The notes under the pieces are model-generated. The model was not told where the DNA came from, made no database searches, and saw only the letters and a program-made list of their open reading frames with translations. A program made the translations under genes and the position numbers. From Methylomonas subterranea (GTDB lineage Bacteria > Pseudomonadota > Gammaproteobacteria > Methylococcales > Methylomonadaceae), in the NCBI RefSeq assembly GCF_024505185.1, contig NZ_JANIBJ010000042.1:1-34055 (forward strand): a DNA stretch of 34,055 nt, written 5' to 3'. Shown here in pieces: positions 15,029 through 23,606 of the stretch (position 1 is the first letter of the stretch; each line of letters begins with the position of its first letter).

Positions 15029-16891
15029 TTAGTCTTCAATCACAAGGTTTAGGTAACGCTGAGCGGCTGCCTTGATTTCGTCGGCGCTCATGGGTTGGTC
15101 TGTGGGTTGCAGGATGTAATCGGTATCGATTGCAAAGTCGTTTAGTGACAGTTCATCGAAATTTTCCAGTTCCTCTATCGTCACCGGCCGGTATGTTGGT
15201 TCGTCGTCTACATCCATTTGGGTGTAAATGTTCTCGTAGGTCTGCATGACGGGCGCGATCCGTCGTACCTTCGGTGCCGGCAGCAAGCGTTTTTTGAAAT
15301 GGCGGTCGGTGTAGTAAATGATTTTTTCCGCCAGGATTGGGCGGATGCCTTCGTAGATGATGATTTCTCGATCCGGGCCGATTTCTTTAACCTCCTGCGG
15401 CAATAACAACATCCGGCGCTGGTCGCTCTCCGTCGTGGTCTGGCCTTTTGTGCCCCACATAGGCCGCGACCGGCTTTCGCCTTTCATTGTTGTGGAACCT
15501 AAATCGTTCGAGATTTCTTGCGCGTCGGGAAAGTCTTTCGGGGCGAAAACGATTCGACCGGCCAGGGTTTTCATAATCGTGTCGGCACCGTCGCGGCCGT
15601 ACACGGCTCGCAGTTGCGACGGGGTTTGAATGACCAATAGCACGCGAACGTTGTAACCAGGCAAAAAGCCACTGGCGGTTTCGATAATGGGGATACGGCC
15701 CAGGGCGGTAAACTCGTCCAGTAACAACAGCAGTTGATGTTTCAATTGCGGGTTGTGTTCGGGCAGTTCGCGGGTCTGCAAGCCAATCGCTTGCTGAAAA
15801 AACAGACTCAATACCGGGCGAATCCTGTCCAGGTCGTCCGGTTTGACGCCAACATAAATCGACATAGGCCGCTTACGCAAATTGCGTAAATCCATGTCAT
15901 TCTCGGACGTGGCCGCGTCCAGTAATGGATTCAGCCATAGCGAGAGTTTCGATGTCAGCTCTTTACGGATGCCGCCCGCTGTTTGCGGCGGTAGATCGAT
16001 AACCTCATAGATCGACGACACGCATTGCCAGGAAAGCGGGTTGTTGCCCTCTCTTCGGCGGGCGAGAACGCCTTTCCAATGTTCGACAAAGCCCTCGCCG
16101 GTTGTGCCGCCGGACATGCCTAGCCGTAACACTTCGCCAATCGTGCGCTTGGTATATGCCGTCTCAAATAGGTAAAGAGCCAATCCTAAGAACAACGTTC
16201 TGGCGCTTAACACCCAAAATGAGTCCTTATTGCCGTCTACGGTGTAGAGCATTTCCGCTATCCGTTGAATATCGTTAATGCGGGTGTGTGGATCGGCTGA
16301 CACATAAAAAAACGGGTTCCAGCGGGCTGTCTGTCCCTCTTCGGATAGTGGATCGAATAGATACACCTCTTGGCCGTGTTGATGCCGAAAACCGGCTGTG
16401 ACTTCCCAGTTCTCTTTTTTGATGTCAACGACGATCACCGATCCGGGAAAATTCAACAGATTCGGTACTACTACACCCACCCCTTTACCCGCGCGAGGCG
16501 GGGCGGCCAGAATTGCCCCTTGCTGGCCAGGTATCGACAAGTATTTCTCACCGAGTTTGCCAATAATTATGCCGTCGCCGTCTAACAAGCCACGCTCCCG
16601 GATTTCCCGGCGGCTGGCAAAGCGTGCGTCGCCATGCAATGCCCGCCGCCGTGGCAGGAGTGGTAGGGCGATACCACCGCCGACCAACAGAAACCCGGCT
16701 ATCGTGCTACCAATCAGGTTGCGGTGTACAGTCGGTTTTTGGCCGTAATGTTGGTGATATTGAAGGATGGTTATCGGCGTCGCTTGATACGGGTTTAAGT
16801 GGCTGACTACCAGAAAAAAATAGCCGGACACATAAAGTCCGGCTGCGAGCGCCAATAACAACCCAGCGAGGATTTTTGCTATTTTCTTCAT
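15029..16891 (-). CDS. virD4: VirD4/TraG type IV coupling protein
   Basis: The 620-aa protein has two N-terminal membrane helices (residues ~6-30 and 60-79), then a cytoplasmic AAA+ motor. Walker A is APPRAGKGVGVVVPN near 130-144 and Walker B is LLLLLDEFTALG near 385. The family-typical segments HGDARFASRREI and VIVVDIKKENWEVTAGFR are also present. It links the relaxosome to the secretion channel and pumps DNA into it. The start overlaps the virB11 stop (ATGA). Length and domain order are normal for the family. Confidence 0.95.
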   Translation of the reverse strand: MKKIAKILAGLLLALAAGLYVSGYFFLVVSHLNPYQATPITILQYHQHYGQKPTVHRNLIGSTIAGFLLVGGGIALPLLPRRRALHGDARFASRREIRERGLLDGDGIIIGKLGEKYLSIPGQQGAILAAPPRAGKGVGVVVPNLLNFPGSVIVVDIKKENWEVTAGFRHQHGQEVYLFDPLSEEGQTARWNPFFYVSADPHTRINDIQRIAEMLYTVDGNKDSFWVLSARTLFLGLALYLFETAYTKRTIGEVLRLGMSGGTTGEGFVEHWKGVLARRREGNNPLSWQCVSSIYEVIDLPPQTAGGIRKELTSKLSLWLNPLLDAATSENDMDLRNLRKRPMSIYVGVKPDDLDRIRPVLSLFFQQAIGLQTRELPEHNPQLKHQLLLLLDEFTALGRIPIIETASGFLPGYNVRVLLVIQTPSQLRAVYGRDGADTIMKTLAGRIVFAPKDFPDAQEISNDLGSTTMKGESRSRPMWGTKGQTTTESDQRRMLLLPQEVKEIGPDREIIIYEGIRPILAEKIIYYTDRHFKKRLLPAPKVRRIAPVMQTYENIYTQMDVDDEPTYRPVTIEELENFDELSLNDFAIDTDYILQPTDQPMSADEIKAAAQRYLNLVIED

Positions 16892-17916
16892 AGGCCGTGT
16901 TTGCGTTTCAGATCGGGTCTGTACCAGACCTCTTTGATATATCGAATTTGGCCATCGGCCGCGAACTGTAGAACGATGTCAATGGTTTGATACAGCAACG
17001 ATTTGATTTCTTCCGACTGCAAGGCTTGCCCTGCCGGGCTTTGTCTGAGCAATAACACCATTTGCGCGAGAGCCAATTGTGCGGTGTGGCCGTGAATACT
17101 GGTAATCGAGCCAGGGTGAGAAGCAACGGCCCGCAGGTATTCAAAGGCTTCGTCGCTTCGCAACTCCGCCAGGAACAAGCGATCCGGCTTCATCCGCAAA
17201 CAGGCCTCAAGTAGCATTTTGGCGTTAACGTTTGAAATGCCCTGCCCGCCTTTGGAATAAAACAGGCGAACATGATCCGGTTGGTTCACTAATATCAACT
17301 CTTTGGCGTCCTCAATCGTGATGATGCGCTCGTCGGCTGGGATTTCGAGGATTAAGGCCTTGTTTGCCGTGGTTTTCCCGCTACCTGTTACCCCGGATAA
17401 TAGAAAATTCTTTTTGGCCTTTATGCCTAGCTTGATGAATTCACCATAACGGCGCTGTTCCTTAAGTTCGAGCAATTCCTTTTCCACGTCGTCCAGTTCG
17501 TCGCCCGACTCTTTGCATTGCGCAAAGAGTCCTTTGTCGGCCAACTCGTCGAGTGTCCACACGGTTTTAGACGGCCGGCGGATCGTAATGGATACGTGAT
17601 CACTGGCCGGTGGCAGTACGAATTGAATCCGCTCACCAGTCGGTAAATCAGCCGATAACAGGGGCGTCGTTTCGTCGGCTCCTTGTGAGGTTTTGTTCGC
17701 AACCAGATTGGCCATGTTTCGGCACCAACCATGCGACGCAAACGCCAGTTTTTCACAGGTTTTGCCGCTGTATCGTTGCACCCAGGCTTCATGCGGTTTA
17801 TTGATGCAGACCTCAGTCACGGCGTCATCATCCAAGATGCAACGTAAAGGGGTTAGGTAATGATGCAATGCGCTCAGGTATTCCACATTGTCGCGGCGGT
17901 GTTGTGCTGATTCCAT
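16888..17916 (-). CDS. virB11: VirB11 secretion ATPase
   Basis: The ATG at 17916 gives 342 aa starting MESAQHRRDN. A longer frame to 18051 would overlap virB10 and run through the 18-bp palindrome, so it was rejected. Walker A is GVTGSGKTTANKAL from residue 175, the Asp box is ERIITIEDAKEL, and the His box is PGSITSIHGHTAQLAL. VirB11 forms a hexamer at the inner membrane that drives pilus assembly and substrate passage with VirB4 and VirD4. The last codons overlap the virD4 start. Confidence 0.95.
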   Translation of the reverse strand: MESAQHRRDNVEYLSALHHYLTPLRCILDDDAVTEVCINKPHEAWVQRYSGKTCEKLAFASHGWCRNMANLVANKTSQGADETTPLLSADLPTGERIQFVLPPASDHVSITIRRPSKTVWTLDELADKGLFAQCKESGDELDDVEKELLELKEQRRYGEFIKLGIKAKKNFLLSGVTGSGKTTANKALILEIPADERIITIEDAKELILVNQPDHVRLFYSKGGQGISNVNAKMLLEACLRMKPDRLFLAELRSDEAFEYLRAVASHPGSITSIHGHTAQLALAQMVLLLRQSPAGQALQSEEIKSLLYQTIDIVLQFAADGQIRYIKEVWYRPDLKRKHGL

Positions 17917-17937
17917 GTGTTTCCTCTCGGTGTTGGA

Positions 17938-17955
17938 TTTTCGCGGGCGCGAAAA
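17938..17955 (-). repeat. plasmid-wide 18-bp palindrome, copy 2
   Basis: TTTTCGCGGGCGCGAAAA in the 43-base gap between the virB10 stop (17960) and the chosen virB11 start (17916). Confidence 0.85.
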
Positions 17956-17959
17956 TTGA

Positions 17960-19198
17960 TTACTGATACTGGCGATATTTGGCTTCCGCTTCGTCATAGA
18001 TGTACTGGTATTTATCAGCCAGTGCATAAACCGAACGAAAGTCCACATCACGCGCGAACAGAATTTGCACGCGCTCCCCTTGCGGTACGCGAATAGTGGG
18101 CGGAATGTTGACGGTGTTTCTCAATACTTCCGTCATGACTTGGTTGGGTTGTTGTGTGTTGTAATTAAGTGTCGTTCCGCCGCTGTTGCCAGCGCCGCTC
18201 GCGTAGTTCGTGCCTGCCTGAATCACGCCATTGATGACTGATATTAGGATTGCCGCACCGAAGCGATCCCAAAAATGGTTGTCAACCTCGCCCGTAATCC
18301 CGCTACGTCCGAGCGAGTCCGTTGCCGGTGACGCCAGTTGTGCCACTACGCCGGCTTCGGTTCTTGCGTCCGTCCACAACACAAACACGCGACTTTGCCC
18401 TTGTTGTACGTTGGTGCGCGTCTCGCCGGTAATCGACGTGCCGCGTTTTAACAGAGGCACTTTGCCGTCAGCACCGAAAATATCGTGTGACAATACGCAG
18501 GTCACCATGCCGGGCAGTTGGGAATCAATGGCGGTTTCTAGCGTGCAGTCGCCTTTGCGGCCTTTTGGGATAACGAACGTTAATGACGGCAACATTTCGG
18601 CCCGTGCCATGGCGGTAGTTGTCGGCTGTAGCGCTTTTGCAAGATCGGTATTCTGCCCGGCGATGGAGTCCAAACTGGCATGACGTTGGTTAGGATCGGC
18701 GCTTGGTTGCTCGGCCCCTGCCATGTTGTTATTTGGTTTCACATAAACAGGGGTTGTCAGTCGGCGCATTTGCGCGACTTCTTCCGGCGTCGGTTCTTTT
18801 GGCCCGTTATTGACGTTGGCTTGCGATCCTGGAGCTGGCCCAAACAGGTTGCCAGCGTCTACTGATTCAACGGGGGGCGGTGGCGGTGGCGTTTTTACTT
18901 GTGGAAACGGCACTGCACCGAGTTTTGGCAGGCTGCCGGTGGATTGCGTCAGTTGCTCTTGTTCCTGTTTGCGTTTTTCGTCCTCGGCGTTTTTCTTGGC
19001 ATACATATTGGTGTAATACCAGGTCAAAAAGCCGCCTCCCAATAGCAGTATTAAAGCGACCGCAAACACATTATTCATTTTCGACTGTAACGACTGGCCG
19101 CGCGTCACGCTCGGTATTTGGCGTTCGCCCGGTACGTGGTCGTGGTTGTCTACATGGTCGTCATAGTGCATATCTATTTCATGATTGTTTTCACTCAT
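17960..19198 (-). CDS. virB10: VirB10/TrbI core-complex protein
   Basis: The 412-aa protein has a short cytoplasmic N-terminus, one membrane helix (VFAVALILLLGGGFLTWYY near 44-62), a proline-rich periplasmic linker (TPPPPPPVE near 105) and a C-terminal TrbI-type beta-barrel (LPSLTFVIPKGRKGDCTLET through FARDVDFRS). It spans both membranes and senses energy from VirB11 and VirD4 to open the outer channel. The start overlaps the virB9 stop by 8 bases. Confidence 0.95.
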   Translation of the reverse strand: MSENNHEIDMHYDDHVDNHDHVPGERQIPSVTRGQSLQSKMNNVFAVALILLLGGGFLTWYYTNMYAKKNAEDEKRKQEQEQLTQSTGSLPKLGAVPFPQVKTPPPPPPVESVDAGNLFGPAPGSQANVNNGPKEPTPEEVAQMRRLTTPVYVKPNNNMAGAEQPSADPNQRHASLDSIAGQNTDLAKALQPTTTAMARAEMLPSLTFVIPKGRKGDCTLETAIDSQLPGMVTCVLSHDIFGADGKVPLLKRGTSITGETRTNVQQGQSRVFVLWTDARTEAGVVAQLASPATDSLGRSGITGEVDNHFWDRFGAAILISVINGVIQAGTNYASGAGNSGGTTLNYNTQQPNQVMTEVLRNTVNIPPTIRVPQGERVQILFARDVDFRSVYALADKYQYIYDEAEAKYRQYQ

Positions 19199-20021
19199 TG
19201 CCGGCTGCCTCGTTTTCGGTTTTGTGTGTTTTTATAACTACGTCGTCCTTTACTGTGCCCGACGTCAAGCGCGATCCACCGCCGGAAAATTGCCGGTTTT
19301 CGATGCAGCCTACTAATTCACCACGGCGCAAAATAAAACGGTGTGCGATTTGGTGTACCACCACCTCGTCGGTGTCTGGTTCAACGTGAAAATTGATCAA
19401 CGATTCTGATTGATCCGCGTTTTCGGCGAAGATGGCCGGATACTCGGCATGCGATCCAAACTTGATATGTGTTTGAATGCCATCGTCGTAGGCTTCAACC
19501 GGCTTCATCGATGGAGCGCCGCAATACCAATAGTCTTTGTTCACCTTGTAGGCCGGCGCATGCAACTTGTCGTGCAACTTCGCTTTAGCGAAGTCGTCCA
19601 GCCGCTTTTCTTCCTCATCGGCGGGGTAGCGGAAGGTAATCGAATAGATCATGGCTTTTTTGTTGTGCGGTGGCTCTTTCCGTACTTCGTAATCGAAGTG
19701 ATAGACCCGGCGGTTGGTTTTCACGTCGAAATTGGTTCGCACCAATTCGGCTTTGGGTTTGAGCCATGTATCGCTACCGTCGGCCGTTATATCCAAGCCG
19801 CCGGTATCACCAGCGCCGACGCCGACAAACTTCTCGCCCGGAGCCATGCGTAAATGCGTTTGATAACCCACATAGCCAATCAAACGGATTACATCGTCCC
19901 GGTCATAAACCACCTCACGTACACGCGGGTCTGTCATGCCCGGCATGGGGTTGATTTCCGCGACCGAAGCGGTGGCCCACACCATCAGGCCAATAGCACT
20001 TAAACGTCCTAATGTTTTCAT
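19191..20021 (-). CDS. virB9: VirB9 outer-membrane core protein
   Basis: The ATG at 20021 gives 276 aa with a signal peptide (MKTLGRLSAIGLMVWATASVA) and a GGAGG ribosome-binding site just upstream. A longer frame to 20354 is the shadow of virB8. The protein has the VirB9/TrbG/CagX pattern: DDVIRLIGYVGYQTHLRMAPGE in the N-terminal domain and FRYP, KDYWYCG, and an outer-membrane-associated C-terminal part. It forms the outer ring with VirB7 and VirB10. The four-base ATGA overlap with virB8 shows coupling. Confidence 0.94.
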   Translation of the reverse strand: MKTLGRLSAIGLMVWATASVAEINPMPGMTDPRVREVVYDRDDVIRLIGYVGYQTHLRMAPGEKFVGVGAGDTGGLDITADGSDTWLKPKAELVRTNFDVKTNRRVYHFDYEVRKEPPHNKKAMIYSITFRYPADEEEKRLDDFAKAKLHDKLHAPAYKVNKDYWYCGAPSMKPVEAYDDGIQTHIKFGSHAEYPAIFAENADQSESLINFHVEPDTDEVVVHQIAHRFILRRGELVGCIENRQFSGGGSRLTSGTVKDDVVIKTHKTENEAAGNE

Positions 20022-20734
20022 GGCTGACCTCCTATTGCGCGTTGCTCGGCGATAACTTCCGGCTCTTTGTGGTAGCTGGTGATCCGCAGGCCTAATTGAT
20101 TCAGGCTGCGTTCTTTGTCGTTGGTGGAGGGTTCGCCGTAAGCGTATTTGACGGTCGATAGCCAATGCGTGACGACGGGTGCGCCATTGCCGCCTTTGCG
20201 TGTTTCCGTGGTGAAACGGATTTGTGCGGTATCGCGTGCGCCGCTGTCGGGTTCCAGGAAAGTGATGCCCTTGACGTGGACGGTTACGGTCGTGCCGTCC
20301 TTGTATTTCACAAGCGGCGATTCCGGGTTGCCTTCCATCCATTCCCGTGCCCATTCGTCGTTGAGTTTGGAGTTATTAAATGCGCCGACGTACTCGTAAT
20401 CGGTTTCCGCAATCGCGTAAAAATAACGTTCCCGTGCGGTTTGGTAGTGGGTTAGAAGGTTGCGCGTGACAAGCTCGTTTAGCTCGGCTTGGCCGTTGTA
20501 GATCGGCACAACATCGACAATTCCCGTGGAGTTATCCACGCGAACGACATAGGGTTGCGTGGTTTTCAAAGGGGTCAATCCCTTGATGGCCCATGCCAGG
20601 CTTCCGGTCGCGATGACCAGGCCCACAATGACCACTTTTTGAAATTTGATTTGTTTGAGCGCGTCCCTGAGTTTGTCGGCTTCCCAGGAACTCGCCTCGG
20701 CCAGATAGTTTTCCAGTTCCGGGTCGCGTTTCAT
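20018..20734 (-). CDS. virB8: VirB8 inner-membrane assembly factor
   Basis: This 238-aa bitopic protein has a cytoplasmic N-terminus, a membrane helix at ~33-51 (VVIVGLVIATGSLAWAIKG) and a periplasmic NTF2-like VirB8 domain. Family signatures include YVVRVDNSTGIVDVVP, SPLVKYKDGTTVTVHVKGI and LNQLGLRITSYHKEPE. It nucleates the channel at the inner membrane. Both ends overlap neighbouring genes by four bases. Confidence 0.94.
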   Translation of the reverse strand: MKRDPELENYLAEASSWEADKLRDALKQIKFQKVVIVGLVIATGSLAWAIKGLTPLKTTQPYVVRVDNSTGIVDVVPIYNGQAELNELVTRNLLTHYQTARERYFYAIAETDYEYVGAFNNSKLNDEWAREWMEGNPESPLVKYKDGTTVTVHVKGITFLEPDSGARDTAQIRFTTETRKGGNGAPVVTHWLSTVKYAYGEPSTNDKERSLNQLGLRITSYHKEPEVIAEQRAIGGQP

Positions 20735-20874
20735 GGTTGCACCGTTTCCGTTGCATTTGCGTTGATGGGCGTGAAATCCTCGGTGCAGCGGGCCGGCGGC
20801 GTAGTTGCGCAGCCTGTCATGATTACGGTTGATAAAATGGCCATAACAAGCCAGGTAGAATTGCTGAGTTTCAT
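20731..20874 (-). CDS. virB7: VirB7 lipoprotein
   Basis: This is a 47-aa gene. The start MKLSNSTWLVMAILSTVIMT leads to a lipobox (MTGC, Cys22). The mature part is short with a Pro pair (ATTPPARC) and a second Cys, suitable for disulphide bonding to VirB9 as in the Agrobacterium pair. The stop overlaps the virB8 ATG (ATGA). It is the first gene after the regulated promoter at 20910-20938, so it should head the virB7-virD4 transcript. The ribosome-binding site is weak. Confidence 0.85.
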   Translation of the reverse strand: MKLSNSTWLVMAILSTVIMTGCATTPPARCTEDFTPINANATETVQP

Positions 20875-20909
20875 AGTCGCAGGAGGTTTTGGTAGTTAGG
20901 GTGCCTTGA

Positions 20910-20938
20910 ATGTTATAGGCTCATTGAGCCTATGTCAA
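20910..20938 (-). promoter_or_regulatory. virB7 promoter with palindromic operator in the spacer
   Basis: On the minus strand a -35 TTGACA (20938-20933) and -10 TAACAT (20915-20910) are separated by 17 bases. The spacer is almost wholly the palindrome ATAGGCTCA-T-TGAGCCTAT (20915-20933). A repressor there would block RNA polymerase. The same element occurs at 27498-27526. It resembles the design of the IncP KorC operator, not its sequence. Confidence 0.8.
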
Positions 20939-20946
20939 GAATAATG

Positions 20947-21192
20947 TTACTTTTCTTCCGATAGATTTTCGGTGGTTCGTTTGAGTGCGGTTAACGCCCA
21001 TTTGGGGCATTTCCTGCTGGATGGAATCGACACCCCTGCCAACCAGCTACGGATTTTGCGTGTTCCGACTGATTGCCCGGTTTCGTTCGTTATTAGCGCG
21101 GCGGCCTCGGCTTGCGTAAGGCCGTATTTGGACAGAATGTCGCGAAATTCTTTTTGATTCTCGTCGTGTTCTTGTATGCGCGGTTGCTCCAT
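20947..21192 (-). CDS. small HTH repressor, paralogue A
   Basis: The 81-aa protein has a central helix-turn-helix-like segment: GLTQAEAAALITNETG, followed by RKIRSWLAG and a conserved PKWALTALKR tail. It is about 65% identical over 63 aligned residues to the protein at 27538-27792. Each gene lies directly upstream of the same palindromic promoter. I infer a plasmid repressor with the role of KorC-type proteins, acting on both promoters. Being transcribed toward its operator, it may read through into the virB7 operon. Confidence 0.8.
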   Translation of the reverse strand: MEQPRIQEHDENQKEFRDILSKYGLTQAEAAALITNETGQSVGTRKIRSWLAGVSIPSSRKCPKWALTALKRTTENLSEEK

Positions 21193-21249
21193 TTAAACGG
21201 TTCCTGTTCGCTAACAGATAACGTGCGGCGACCATATCGCCGCATGCTC

Positions 21250-21417
21250 CTAGATTGATTGAAAAATATCGTCCAGTCGTTGTTTGAGTGATTCACAAAG
21301 AATTTCGGCGTCGTTGACCGCATCAACAGGATCGCGGGCCAACGCGGCCCGCAATGCCGTTTTTAGCCAATCCGATGCCGCTGGATCGTCGAGGATTGTT
21401 TGTATTGAATCGTTCAT
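21250..21417 (-). CDS. 55-aa acidic helical protein, unknown
   Basis: The frame starts at ATG 21417 with MNDSIQTILDDPAASDWLKT, continues ALRAALARDPVDAVNDAEIL, and ends LDDIFQSI. The composition (acidic, Ala/Leu rich, no stops, sensible codons) and fit between virB6 and the regulator argue that it is real. It has no signal peptide or membrane segment. Its location suggests a small T4SS-linked or regulatory factor, but I do not recognise it. Confidence 0.6.
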   Translation of the reverse strand: MNDSIQTILDDPAASDWLKTALRAALARDPVDAVNDAEILCESLKQRLDDIFQSI

Positions 21418-21433
21418 CGGTATTGAACTCCAG

Positions 21434-21450
21434 TTTCGCGGGCGCGAAAA
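21434..21450 (-). repeat. plasmid-wide palindrome, copy 3
   Basis: TTTCGCGGGCGCGAAAA, with G in place of the first T. It lies between the virB6 stop (21457) and the 55-aa gene start (21417). Confidence 0.85.
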
Positions 21451-21456
21451 AAACCG

Positions 21457-22479
21457 CTAGAACACAGCACTCCGAGCTATTTTTCCTCCTGTTTGCTGTT
21501 GTGCCTGTTGCGGCGCACGCCTTGCGCCTAAGCGGGTGCCCAGGTTACGGGTTATCGATTGATAGCGGCTTGGTTGATGCCCTGCTCGCCCATCTGCCAC
21601 ACCACGCGCGAATTGGTACGCGGTGCCGCCAGTACTTCTCGCTGTACCAGACATAAGCCGGCTTAGGGTGTTGAATGTACTCAACGCCACGCCACCGCCC
21701 AATGTCGCCGCAATGGTCGGCACTTGCTTCATGAGGATGAGGATAAAACCGGATGCCAAACACAATTGAATGGCCTCGGCCACTGTTATCGCGGCACCCA
21801 TCGCTGCCGCCGCTGTGGCATACGAATTTAGCATTCCAAGAAGAAGTTTTGCCGCCACTGACGCAATAACAATAATTAGGCCGTAATTGGCGAGTTGAGC
21901 GACCCATGCCTCGAAAAATCGCTTCGTGGTTTCAAACATTAACCCCAATACAGGTAAGGGGCCAATGGCTAACAACAATCCCACGGCCACCAGCGATAAA
22001 CAGTATAAATACGCCATCCAGATGCAGATTGCGCCGACAAACAAATAGACCGCAAACCCGGCAATATAGAAATCCACATTACCGTTCATGATGCCGCCTT
22101 GCGCCATTAGGGATTCCGCCACGTCGCCGCCATCTTTCCAGATGTTATCGACGGCCGTCACTGCCGCATTTCCACCCAATATTGCATTGGATAATGAGTC
22201 AGGGGTTGTCACAAAAAAATCTATGAAAACCGCGTTGTATTCCCATAAATCGATTGCCACGGCGAAAATCACTGCCAACTGGATGATCCGCTTGGCCCCG
22301 TCCATGATCGGCTCTTCGATTGCACCTCGTAAATGTAAATATCCCCATAACATCACATACATGGTTGCAAACGTGACGGCTGCCGGCGCGATACTGCCCG
22401 CTATATTGGCTGTCACCGCTCCAACCGTATTCAATACGTTTCCCTGTAAATACGTCCAGAATTGTAGAAAAAACCCCAT
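21457..22479 (-). CDS. virB6: VirB6/TrbL polytopic channel protein
   Basis: This 340-aa protein has at least five or six hydrophobic helices, including AVTANIAGSIAPAAVTFATM, AVYLFVGAICIWMAYLYCLS, LVAVGLLLAIGPLPVLGLMF and FEAWVAQLANYGLIIVIASV. The periplasmic loop between the second and third helices and the basic Arg/Gln-rich C-terminus are typical of VirB6. It forms part of the inner-membrane passage for DNA. The ATG has GAGGATAATGAC just before it. Confidence 0.92.
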   Translation of the reverse strand: MGFFLQFWTYLQGNVLNTVGAVTANIAGSIAPAAVTFATMYVMLWGYLHLRGAIEEPIMDGAKRIIQLAVIFAVAIDLWEYNAVFIDFFVTTPDSLSNAILGGNAAVTAVDNIWKDGGDVAESLMAQGGIMNGNVDFYIAGFAVYLFVGAICIWMAYLYCLSLVAVGLLLAIGPLPVLGLMFETTKRFFEAWVAQLANYGLIIVIASVAAKLLLGMLNSYATAAAAMGAAITVAEAIQLCLASGFILILMKQVPTIAATLGGGVALSTFNTLSRLMSGTARSTGGTAYQFARGVADGRAGHQPSRYQSITRNLGTRLGARRAPQQAQQQTGGKIARSAVF

Positions 22480-22503
22480 GTCATTATCCTCATAAGAGTG
22501 GCG

Positions 22504-22803
22504 TTAATTGCCCTGGAATACCCCGTATTCCGGTTGCTTTAAATCTCGAATGTGCCCTGTTGGTCTTCGAGTGTGTTTCGCTTCTTCGATTTGTGTTTTA
22601 ACAACAATGGTGATCGGTTTATCCGCATCCTGTGCTGCCACTTGAACCACGGATTGCCCGTTGTCCGTCTGAGGTGCCATGGCTACCGGCGTATTTTCAG
22701 CGCTGTTGCTCGTCTGGCCATTTGTGGTCAGGTAGTATGTGCCGCCGGCCGTCGTGGCTGCGGTTAACACGATGGTTGTTAAAATTGTGAGATTCTTGGT
22801 CAT
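22504..22803 (-). CDS. small single-pass envelope protein between virB5 and virB6
   Basis: The 99-aa protein has an N-terminal hydrophobic helix (LTILTTIVLTAATTAGGTYY), a polar Ser/Thr/Asn linker and a basic C-terminal part (KHTRRPTGHIRDLKQPEYG). No lipobox cysteine is present. In IncN/IncW-type systems this slot often holds the entry-exclusion protein; position is the only support for that here. Confidence 0.6.
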   Translation of the reverse strand: MTKNLTILTTIVLTAATTAGGTYYLTTNGQTSNSAENTPVAMAPQTDNGQSVVQVAAQDADKPITIVVKTQIEEAKHTRRPTGHIRDLKQPEYGVFQGN

Positions 22804-22815
22804 TTTCGTCTCCGG

Positions 22816-23589
22816 TTATGGATTGTTGTAAACCGTGTAATTCGGTTGCACCAAATTACGCGTCCGGCCGATTTGCTGTACCGATAGTTCGCTCATTTGT
22901 TGCTGATTGATCCGCTCCTGATTTTGCATATAGGCATACATCTGCTCCATTTTGCTCTGATCGTTTTGTAGCATCACCTGTTCGCCTGCGATCCGGGCTT
23001 GAAGCTCGGCAATGGCCTTCGGATCGTTGGTGTTATTGATGTTATCTATCATTCCTTGGATATACCCGTAACGCTGGCCGGCCGCATTCATACTTTGCTG
23101 TGCCGTGGCCTGTATCGCGGCCGCATTTTTCCGGCGCTGAGTGAAAAGGTTAAGCTGTTGGCCGGTCATGTTGAGGCTATTTAGGGCGTTGCCATTCAGT
23201 ATCGCGTTTTGGTTCGTGAATCCCTGAACCATGCCGCTCATCTGGTTATAAGTCTGGCTTGCGCCGTTGATGGTATCGAGTAGATCGCCCGTGCTTTCCG
23301 GCAGGTAGTTACGTGAGGCATTGGTTAAGGTTTGCAAAGCCCCAAGTCCCCGGCTGCCCGTGAGGCTGTTGTAGGTGGAGGTGACCATTTGATAGGTCTG
23401 TTGCAATTGCTGTAATTGCTCCACCATGGTATTAAACTGTTGGATTTCGTCCTGGTGATTAGCGGCCCAACCGGCGATGGTCTCCGCCATGTGTGCCGGG
23501 TCGTTCACAATGTCAATTGCGTTCGCGTTAGTCGCTGATAACATCAGGATGATGGCTAACGCGATGGGTTTTTTCTGAATCATTTTCAT
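22816..23589 (-). CDS. virB5: VirB5 minor pilus protein
   Basis: The ATG at 23589 (257 aa) gives a proper signal peptide, MKMIQKKPIALAIILMLSAT followed by NANA. An upstream ATG at 23655 would overlap virB4 and spoil the signal. The mature protein is a long helical, Gln-rich chain (QQLQQTYQMVTSTYNSLTGS; LNLFTQRRKNAAAIQATAQQ) with the VirB5/TraC pattern. It sits at the pilus tip and helps recipient contact. It starts 18 bases after virB4 ends. Confidence 0.88.
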   Translation of the reverse strand: MKMIQKKPIALAIILMLSATNANAIDIVNDPAHMAETIAGWAANHQDEIQQFNTMVEQLQQLQQTYQMVTSTYNSLTGSRGLGALQTLTNASRNYLPESTGDLLDTINGASQTYNQMSGMVQGFTNQNAILNGNALNSLNMTGQQLNLFTQRRKNAAAIQATAQQSMNAAGQRYGYIQGMIDNINNTNDPKAIAELQARIAGEQVMLQNDQSKMEQMYAYMQNQERINQQQMSELSVQQIGRTRNLVQPNYTVYNNP

Positions 23590-23606
23590 GTGGTGTACTC
23601 CGGCGG

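Noticed and set aside
17917-18051. N-terminal extension of VirB11
   Set aside because: The added 45 codons overlap the end of virB10 and include the palindrome; the ATG at 17916 gives a normal VirB11 start.
20022-20354. N-terminal extension of VirB9
   Set aside because: It is antisense-free but out of frame within virB8, Arg-rich and unlike VirB9; the ATG at 20021 has a good GGAGG and gives a signal peptide.
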